Origin: Thiomonas sp. X19
GTDB taxonomy: Bacteria > Pseudomonadota > Gammaproteobacteria > Burkholderiales > Burkholderiaceae_C
Direction: 5' to 3'
DNA length: 64,000 bases
Assembly: GCF_900089495.1 (NCBI RefSeq)
Contig: NZ_LT605203.1
Location: 4,059,427 to 4,123,426, forward strand
Shown here: positions 58,366-64,000 of the stretch, piece after piece
Numbering within the stretch: position 1 is the first letter of the stretch
Layout of the letters: every line of letters starts with the position of its first letter
Program-made: the position numbers and the translations under genes
Notes under the pieces: model-generated
Told to the model about the DNA's origin: nothing
The model's database searches: none
What the model saw: only the letters and a program-made list of their open reading frames with translations

Positions 58366-58986
58366 ATGACCGGACCCGATCGTCCTTTTTGGCAGCGCTT
58401 GTTCGAGCAAAACATCACCCCCTGGGATCGCGGTTCGGCCAGTCCGCAACTGCTGGCGTGGCTGGAAAGCGGCACGCTCAGCCCCTGCCGCATTCTGGTT
58501 CCCGGCTGTGGCAATGGGTACGAAGTTCTGGCCCTGGCTGCAGCGGGTTTCGAGGTCACGGCGCTGGATTACGCCCCGGCTGCGGTCGAACGGGTTGCTG
58601 CGCAACTCCGGGCAAAAGACCTACGTGGGAGCGTTTTGCAGGCTGATGTGCGCGAATGGACGCCGGATGATGGCCTGTTCGATGCGATTTACGAGCAAAC
58701 CTGTTTGTGTGCGCTGCATCCGGACGACTGGATGAGCTATGCCGCGCGGCTGCATGCCTGGCTCCGGCCTGGAGGGCGGCTGTTCGCTCTCTTCATGCAA
58801 ACGCTCAAAGATGGCGCGGCCCAGGGCCTGATCCAGGGGCCGCCCTATCACTGCGACATTCACGCCATGCGCGCGCTGTTTCCCGCGTCGCGCTGGGACT
58901 GGCCGGCGCCGCCCTTCGCCCATGTTCCCCACCCTTTGGGGATCTTCGAAATCGGCATCCTGCTGCAGCCCAAGCCAGCCGCATAG
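58366..58986 (+). CDS. TPMT-family S-adenosylmethionine methyltransferase
   Basis: The 206-residue class I methyltransferase resembles the thiopurine methyltransferase family. It has 'FWQRLFEQNITPWDRG', the SAM motif 'ILVPGCGNGYEVLALAAAGFEVTALDYAP' and 'FDAIYEQTCLCALHP'. Relatives methylate thiols, thiopurines, tellurite or selenium compounds; the substrate is not predictable here. The ATG at 58366 precedes TGPDRPFW. It is divergent from mlaF. Confidence 0.88.
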   Translation: MTGPDRPFWQRLFEQNITPWDRGSASPQLLAWLESGTLSPCRILVPGCGNGYEVLALAAAGFEVTALDYAPAAVERVAAQLRAKDLRGSVLQADVREWTPDDGLFDAIYEQTCLCALHPDDWMSYAARLHAWLRPGGRLFALFMQTLKDGAAQGLIQGPPYHCDIHAMRALFPASRWDWPAPPFAHVPHPLGIFEIGILLQPKPAA

Positions 58987-59020
58987 CAGCGCCTGGGGCG
59001 CCGGCGCTGCCCAAGCCGGC

Positions 59021-59764
59021 TCAACCAGCTTCGTGCTGCGTCACGCGCTGCACACCACGCGCCGTTTCATGAACCTCGACGTGGGACGACTCGAAGGCTC
59101 GCAGCCGGGCGGCGTCGGGGACCTCGATGCCGCCATAGCGCAGCCGCAGCAGGCCGAGGCTGGAGAGGCGCTGCAAGGCCTGGTTCACGCGCTGGCGCGA
59201 CAGGCCGCAGAGATAGCCCAATTCCTCCTGCGTCACGCGCAGCATCTGCCCCACGCCCGGATACAGCACCGGATGGAACATGGCGGCCAGGGTGTGCGCC
59301 ACGCGCTCGTCCGAGCCGGCAAGCCGGTCGATCTGCAACTGCCCGATGAACTGGCCCAGACGCTCGTTGAGCTGGTTGACGATGGTGTGGTTGAACGCCA
59401 GGCTCCGGTCGAGCAGCCAAAAAAAGGTCTCGGCCGGCAGCAGGCCGATACGGCTTTTGCGCAGGGCGATCACGTCGTACTTCCAGACGTCGCGCTTGAG
59501 CAGCGTGCCCTCGCCGAACCAGCCCCCTGGCGCCACGCCCGTGTAGGTGATGGTCTTGCCCGAGAGCGAGACCGAAGACACCTTGACCAGGCCGCTGAGC
59601 ACGCCCACCCAATGCTCGGCGCTCTGGCCGCGTTGGCAGACGGGGGCGCCGGGCTCGAACACCTGCACGCGCAAATCGTGGTGCACGCGCAGGCGTTCGC
59701 TGTCCTGCAGCTCGGCCATCCACGGGCAGGACTGGGTGAATTCGGTGTAATCCCTAGGCTTCAT
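59021..59764 (-). CDS. Crp/Fnr-family transcriptional regulator
   Basis: The protein has 247 residues. The cyclic-nucleotide-binding fold spans about residues 30-145 ('SGLVKVSSVSLSGKTITYTGVAPGGWFGEGTLLKR'), followed by a winged helix-turn-helix with 'TQEELGYLCGLSRQRVNQALQRLSSLGLL'. It lacks the N-terminal cysteine cluster of Fnr. It is divergent from the acyl-CoA ligase gene and probably regulates the ligase-liv operon. The ligand is unknown. Confidence 0.9.
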   Translation of the reverse strand: MKPRDYTEFTQSCPWMAELQDSERLRVHHDLRVQVFEPGAPVCQRGQSAEHWVGVLSGLVKVSSVSLSGKTITYTGVAPGGWFGEGTLLKRDVWKYDVIALRKSRIGLLPAETFFWLLDRSLAFNHTIVNQLNERLGQFIGQLQIDRLAGSDERVAHTLAAMFHPVLYPGVGQMLRVTQEELGYLCGLSRQRVNQALQRLSSLGLLRLRYGGIEVPDAARLRAFESSHVEVHETARGVQRVTQHEAG

Positions 59765-59885
59765 GGCGCTTGATTGTCGTTTTGGGGACAAATATGCGCC
59801 AAATTCCAGCCTAAACTCCATGACAAAATGTAAACGCTTCGAGCAAACCCACCAAAACGACGAGATGGGCAGCCAAGCATGACGA

Positions 59886-59909
59886 TTGCGGGCTAATACC
59901 AACCCGCAA
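59886..59909. promoter_or_regulatory. Inverted repeat before the acyl-CoA ligase gene
   Basis: TTGCGGG (59886-59892) and CCCGCAA (59903-59909) are perfect arms with a 10-base spacer (CTAATACCAA). The dyad lies just upstream of the AGGAGGAGG ribosome site of the ligase gene and in the divergent space with the Crp-family regulator. An operator or a leader hairpin is likely. It does not resemble the Crp/Fnr consensus TTGAT-N4-ATCAA. Confidence 0.5.
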
Positions 59910-59930
59910 CACGCAGCGCCAGGAGGAGGC

Positions 59931-61898
59931 ATGGGCGAGTTGCAAGCCGGTCGATCCGAGGACACATCAACCTTTCCCCAGTTGCTGCTGCAGCGTGCAA
60001 GGCGACAACCCAGCGGCGTGGCCTGGCGCGAAAAAGACCTCGGCGTCTGGCAATCCATCACCTGGGCGCAGGGGCTGGACTGGGTGCGGCGCCTGGCCTG
60101 TGGCTTGGCGGCCCTGGGCCTGCAGCGCGGCGAGCATGTGGCCATCGTCGGCGAAAACCGGCCACGCTTGTACGCGGTGATGCTGGCGGCGCAAAGCCTC
60201 GGCGCCATTCCAGCCCCGCTCTATCAAGACGCCGTTGCGGCCGAACTGGCCTATCCACTGGAACTGGCGGCGATGCGTTTTGCCATCGTTGAAGCCCAGG
60301 AGCAGGTGGACAAGTTGCTGGACATGCGCCAGGCGCTGCCGCTGCTCGACCATATTTTGTTCCACGACCCGCGAGGCCTGCGCCAGAACACGGCCCGAGG
60401 TTTGCTCAGCCTGGACGAGGTCGAGGCGCTGGGCCGGCAGCATCACGCCTTGCACCCCGATCTGTTCGAGCAAGTGGTGGCACAAGGCCGGCCGGAGGAT
60501 GTGGCGGCGCTGTTCTTCACCTCCGGCACCACCGGCCACCCCAAGGGTGTGGTGCACACCCACGCCAGCCTGATCGACCGCGCCCGCGCCGGCGCCGCGT
60601 TCGACCGGCTCACCGCGCGTGAGGACGTGCTGGCTTACCTGCCTCCGGCGTGGATCGGGCAGCACATCTTTTCCTACGCCCAGCATCTGGTCTGCGGCTA
60701 CACGGTGAACTGCCCGGAGTCGCCATCCACCGTGGCCATCGACCTGGGCGAAATCGGCCCGACCTACTACTTCGCCCCGCCACGCGTGTTCGAGGCCCTG
60801 CTCACCGAGGTGCAGGTGCGCATGGACGCCGCCGCCGGCTTCAAGCGCTGGCTGTATCGCACCAGCATCGCCCTGGCCGAACGGGTGCAGGGGGCACGCG
60901 ACGCGGGCGGCCACCCGGCGCTGCGCGACCGCCTGCTGCTGCCCCTGGCCAACGCACTGATGCTGGCGCCGCTGCGCAATGGGCTCGGCCTGAGCCGGGT
61001 GCGCGTGGCCTACACCGCGGGCGAGGCCATCGGCCCCGAACTGTTCCGCTTCTACCGCGGCATCGGCATCAACCTCAAGCAGCTCTACGGCTCGACCGAA
61101 ACCGCGGTGTTCGTCTGCATGCAGCCCGATTCCGGCGCGCGCAGCGACAGCGTCGGCCTGCCCGCGCCGGGAGTGGAATTGCGCGTGAGTGACAGCGGCG
61201 AGATCGTGCTGCGCAGCGCAGGGCTGCTGCGCGAGTACTACCGCAATCCGGAGGCCACCGCCGAGGTGCTCGACGCCGACGGCTGGTATCACACGGGAGA
61301 CGCCGGCTGGATCGAGCCCGACGGCCAGTTGCGCATCATCGACCGCGCCAAGGACGTGTCGCGGCTGGCGGACGGCACCCTGTTCGCGCCCAAGCTGATC
61401 GAGAACAAGCTCAAGTTCTACCCGGCGATCAAGGAAGCGGTGGCCTTCGGTGCCGAACGCGCGCATGTGGTGGCGCTGCTGAACATCGATTTCGCTGCCG
61501 TGGGCAACTGGGCGGAAAAGCGCGCCCTGCCCTACAGCGGCTACGCCGACCTCGCCGCCAAGCCCGAGGTGCTGGCGCTGCTGGCGGATTGCGTGGCGCG
61601 TGTGAACGCCGACCTCGCCGCCGACCCGCACACGGCCGGGGTGCAGGTGCACCGCTTCACCGTGCTGCACAAGGAACTGGACCCGGACGACGAAGAACTC
61701 ACCCGCACCCGCAAGGTGCGGCGGCGCTTCGTCGCGCAGAAATACGCCGCACTGGTGGCAGCCCTGTACGACCCGAGCCGCCAGCAGCAGCACATCCACG
61801 TGCAGGTGCGTTTCGACGATGGCCGCACCGGCTCGGTGCAGGCGGATCTGCCCCTGGTTGACGCCACCGTTCACCCCGCGCTGCGCCAAGCCGCCTGA
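59931..61898 (+). CDS. AMP-dependent long-chain acyl-CoA ligase
   Basis: The 655-residue adenylate-forming enzyme activates a carboxylic acid as an acyl-CoA. The P-loop is 'FFTSGTTGHPKGVVHTH', followed by 'YGSTETAVFVCMQP' and 'YHTGDAGWIEPDGQLRIIDRAKDV', with the C-terminal catalytic domain. The ATG at 59931 sits directly behind AGGAGGAGG. It heads an operon with livG, livH and livM, an association common in betaproteobacteria and suggesting uptake and activation of one substrate class such as aromatic or branched acids. Confidence 0.92.
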   Translation: MGELQAGRSEDTSTFPQLLLQRARRQPSGVAWREKDLGVWQSITWAQGLDWVRRLACGLAALGLQRGEHVAIVGENRPRLYAVMLAAQSLGAIPAPLYQDAVAAELAYPLELAAMRFAIVEAQEQVDKLLDMRQALPLLDHILFHDPRGLRQNTARGLLSLDEVEALGRQHHALHPDLFEQVVAQGRPEDVAALFFTSGTTGHPKGVVHTHASLIDRARAGAAFDRLTAREDVLAYLPPAWIGQHIFSYAQHLVCGYTVNCPESPSTVAIDLGEIGPTYYFAPPRVFEALLTEVQVRMDAAAGFKRWLYRTSIALAERVQGARDAGGHPALRDRLLLPLANALMLAPLRNGLGLSRVRVAYTAGEAIGPELFRFYRGIGINLKQLYGSTETAVFVCMQPDSGARSDSVGLPAPGVELRVSDSGEIVLRSAGLLREYYRNPEATAEVLDADGWYHTGDAGWIEPDGQLRIIDRAKDVSRLADGTLFAPKLIENKLKFYPAIKEAVAFGAERAHVVALLNIDFAAVGNWAEKRALPYSGYADLAAKPEVLALLADCVARVNADLAADPHTAGVQVHRFTVLHKELDPDDEELTRTRKVRRRFVAQKYAALVAALYDPSRQQQHIHVQVRFDDGRTGSVQADLPLVDATVHPALRQAA

Positions 61899-61924
61899 AC
61901 CCATCCCCGCCAAGAGCACACGCG

Positions 61925-62785
61925 ATGAGCCTCACCCTGCGCCAGTCCAATCCCATGCAGCAATCACCTGCGCCCACGGCCGGCGCGCAAGCCGCCACAA
62001 CATCAGCGGGCCGCGCCGGCGCGCTGCTCGAACTGGCCGACATTCACCTGGCATTCGGTGGCATCAAGGCGCTGCAGGGCGTGGGCTTCGATGTGCGGCG
62101 CGGCGAGATTCGCGCCATCATCGGGCCCAACGGCGCGGGCAAGAGTTCGCTGCTCAATGTGGTCGGGGGCGTCTACCAGCCGCAGCGGGGGAGTGTGCGT
62201 TTCGACGGCCGCAGCCCCGCCCGCATGCAGCCGGCGCTGGCCGCGCGCTTGGGCATCGCCCGCACCTTCCAGAACCTGGCGCTGTTTTCGGGCATGAGCG
62301 TGCTCGACAACATCATGGCCGGGCGCAGCCTGCATATGCGCTGCGGACTGCTGGCGCAGGCGCTGCGCCTGGGGCCGGCGCTGCGTGAGGAAACCGCCCA
62401 GCGCGAGGTGGTCGAGCGCCTGATCGACTTCCTCGAAATCCAGGCCTGGCGCAAGCAGCCGGTGGGGCGTCTGCCCTATGGCCTGCAAAAGCGTGTGGAC
62501 CTGGGGCGGGCGCTGGCGATGCAACCCCAATTGCTGCTGCTCGACGAGCCCATGGCCGGCATGAACCTGGAGGAGAAGGAGGACATGTGCCGCTTCATCC
62601 TCGACGTGCGCGAGGAGTTCGGCACCACCGTCGTGCTGATCGAGCATGACATGGGGGTGGTGATGGACCTGTCGGACCGCGTCGTCGTGCTGGACTACGG
62701 CCGCCTCATCGCCGATGGCACGCCCGATGCCGTGCGCGCCGATCCCGAAGTCATTCGCGCCTATCTCGGCAGCGATGCCGCCTGA
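61925..62785 (+). CDS. livG: Branched-chain-type ABC transporter ATPase LivG
   Basis: The protein has 286 residues. An N-terminal Gln/Ala-rich extension (about 30 residues) precedes 'LELADIHLAFGGIKALQGVGFDVRRGEIRAIIGPNGAGKSSL', with Walker A GPNGAGKS. The linker is 'VGRLPYGLQKRVDLGRAL', a variant ABC signature with LPYGLQKR, and Walker B is 'LLLLDEPMAGMN'. It lies 26 bases after the ligase gene. Confidence 0.93.
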   Translation: MSLTLRQSNPMQQSPAPTAGAQAATTSAGRAGALLELADIHLAFGGIKALQGVGFDVRRGEIRAIIGPNGAGKSSLLNVVGGVYQPQRGSVRFDGRSPARMQPALAARLGIARTFQNLALFSGMSVLDNIMAGRSLHMRCGLLAQALRLGPALREETAQREVVERLIDFLEIQAWRKQPVGRLPYGLQKRVDLGRALAMQPQLLLLDEPMAGMNLEEKEDMCRFILDVREEFGTTVVLIEHDMGVVMDLSDRVVVLDYGRLIADGTPDAVRADPEVIRAYLGSDAA

Positions 62786-62809
62786 TCCAAGACCCGACCG
62801 GAGCCCACG

Positions 62810-63706
62810 ATGGGATTTTTGCTCGAAACCCTGATCGCCGGACTGATGGCCGGGGTGCTCTACGCCCTCATCGCCCTTGGCTTCGTGCTCATCTACAAAG
62901 CCAGCGGCGTGTTCAATTTCGCCCAGGGCGCGATGGTGCTGTTCGCCGCGCTGGCCATGGCGCGGCTGCAGGAACACATGCCCTGGCCGCTGGCGTTTTT
63001 GCTGGCTTTCGGCGTGATGGTGGCGCTGGCCTGGCTGATCGAGCGCCTGGTGCTGCGCCATCTGGTGAACCAGGAAGGCGTGACCCTGCTGATGGCGACG
63101 CTGGGCATTGCCTACTTTCTCGAAGGCCTGGGGCAAATGGTGTGGGGCGGCGACATCTACCGCATCGACCTGGGCCTGCCCAAGCAGCCCACGGTGGTTC
63201 TGGGCGGGCTGATTCCAGGCGGCCTGCTGCTGAGCCGCGAAGACCTGATCGCCACGCTGGCAGCGGCCCTGCTGGTGGCGCTGCTGACCCTGTTCTTCCA
63301 GAAGTCCGACGTCGGCCGCGCGCTGCGGGCGGTGGCCGACGACCACCAGGCGGCGCAATCCATCGGCATTCCGCTGTCGCGCATGTGGGTCATCGTCTGG
63401 TCCATCGCCGGCTTGGTGGCCCTGGTCACGGGCATGATCTGGGGCTCCAAGCTGGGGGTGCAGTTCTCGCTCTCGCTCATCGCCCTCAAAGGCCTGCCGG
63501 TGGTCATCCTCGGCGGGCTCACCTCGGTGCCGGGCGCCATCGTCGGCGGGCTGATCGTCGGCGTCGGCGAGAAGCTGGCGGAGGTCTACCTCGGCCCGAT
63601 GCTGGGTGGCGGCATCGAGAGCTGGTTCGCCTATCTGCTGGCGCTGGGCTTCTTGCTGCTGCGGCCGCAGGGCCTGTTCGGCGAACGCATCATCGACCGC
63701 GTCTGA
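62810..63706 (+). CDS. livH: Branched-chain-type ABC transporter permease LivH
   Basis: The 298-residue membrane protein has about eight helices. 'GLMAGVLYALIALGFVLIYKASGVFNFAQGAMVLFAALAM' and 'GLPVVILGGLTSVPGAIVGGLIVGVGE' are signatures of the LivH family. It pairs with LivM to import branched-chain amino acids, amides or carboxylates. Confidence 0.94.
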   Translation: MGFLLETLIAGLMAGVLYALIALGFVLIYKASGVFNFAQGAMVLFAALAMARLQEHMPWPLAFLLAFGVMVALAWLIERLVLRHLVNQEGVTLLMATLGIAYFLEGLGQMVWGGDIYRIDLGLPKQPTVVLGGLIPGGLLLSREDLIATLAAALLVALLTLFFQKSDVGRALRAVADDHQAAQSIGIPLSRMWVIVWSIAGLVALVTGMIWGSKLGVQFSLSLIALKGLPVVILGGLTSVPGAIVGGLIVGVGEKLAEVYLGPMLGGGIESWFAYLLALGFLLLRPQGLFGERIIDRV

Positions 63707-63718
63707 GGAAGGCAAACC

Positions 63719-64000
63719 ATGTTCTACCGCGAAAACGGCCAGTTCAAAACCAGCTACGCCGCCGATGCACAACTCTTCCCCATCCTGCAAGACCGGCTGT
63801 TCATCCGGGCCTTGCTGCTCGCGGCCTTCGTGCTGGTGCCGGCCTGGGGCTCGGACTATTTGCTGCGCGCCCTGCTCATCCCCTTTCTCATCCTGGCACT
63901 GGCCGCCCTGGGGCTGAACGTGCTGGCGGGCTATTGCGGCCAAATCTCGCTGGGCACCGGCGCTTTCATGGCGGTGGGCGCTTACGCCGCCTTCAACCTC
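63719..64000 (+). CDS. livM: Branched-chain-type ABC transporter permease LivM, cut by the window edge
   Basis: The first 94 residues are visible (MFYRENGQFKTSYAADAQLFPILQ...), continuing past the right edge. 'LNVLAGYCGQISLGTGAFMAVGAYAAFNL' is the LivM signature. It follows livH by 12 bases. livF and the binding protein are expected beyond the window. Confidence 0.93.
   Translation, partial: MFYRENGQFKTSYAADAQLFPILQDRLFIRALLLAAFVLVPAWGSDYLLRALLIPFLILALAALGLNVLAGYCGQISLGTGAFMAVGAYAAFNL

Overview
The window is about 64 kb of high-GC, densely coded chromosome from a betaproteobacterium of the order Burkholderiales. A Thiomonas-like organism would fit, but I assign the genus only tentatively. 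The evidence is the gene order: a SAH-riboswitch-type leader before ahcY with metF downstream, a GcvA-type LysR divergent from a DUF2917 gene, HslV with a short propeptide, a DksA with the 'CEETGEP' finger, UbiJ/UbiB beside UbiE, petABC next to sspAB, and the long mla - ABC - bolA - murA - his - HIT - tat series. Almost everything is core housekeeping. There is no prophage, CRISPR array or complete insertion sequence.

Layout. 1-9.5 kb: AMP nucleosidase, a LysR regulator and the SAM cycle (metF, ahcY, metK), interrupted by two different PIN-domain toxin-antitoxin pairs and a LysE-type exporter relic that carries a 0.24 kb inverted-repeat element. 9.8-21.7 kb, plus strand: two lipid A acyltransferases, dapF, a DUF484 gene, xerC, rlmI, a COG0523 GTPase, an unusual long DksA, a STAS-domain protein with internal duplication, and hslVU. 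22-28 kb: coaX, a decayed hydantoin-racemase locus with GntR-like operators, the fused mutase IcmF with a perfect palindrome upstream, and a monooxygenase-domain remnant. 27.5-33 kb, minus strand: aldo/keto reductase, ubiB, ubiJ, a Tim44-like gene, ubiE and a DUF971 gene. 33.4-37.6 kb, minus strand: tRNA-Thr, sspB-sspA and the cytochrome bc1 genes petABC. 37.9-41.3 kb: mscL, pdxA, a NIF3-like gene and a DegS-like protease. 41.4-58.2 kb, minus strand: in transcription order mlaFEDACB, an ABC-2 exporter, bolA, murA, hisGDCBHAFIE, a HIT protein and tatABC. 58.4-64 kb: a TPMT-like methyltransferase, a Crp-family regulator, and an acyl-CoA ligase followed by livGHM, cut by the right edge.

How it works together. 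MetK, AhcY and MetF run the SAM/SAH/methyl-folate cycle, with AhcY expression probably controlled by SAH. The Mla proteins and the LpxL-type enzymes maintain the outer membrane. PetABC (whose Rieske protein is a classic Tat substrate), UbiB/J/E and TatABC support quinone-based respiration. HslUV, SspB and the DegS-like enzyme handle protein quality control. IcmF and the ligase-liv operon point to acyl-CoA and branched-chain substrate metabolism.

The least explained signals are the structured metK leader, the MITE-like element at 7.2 kb, the DksA N-terminal extension, the duplicated STAS protein, the palindrome before icmF and a possible small RNA after tRNA-Thr. I found no convincing wholly new multi-gene system. 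All start sites are my own choices from alignment-free reading.
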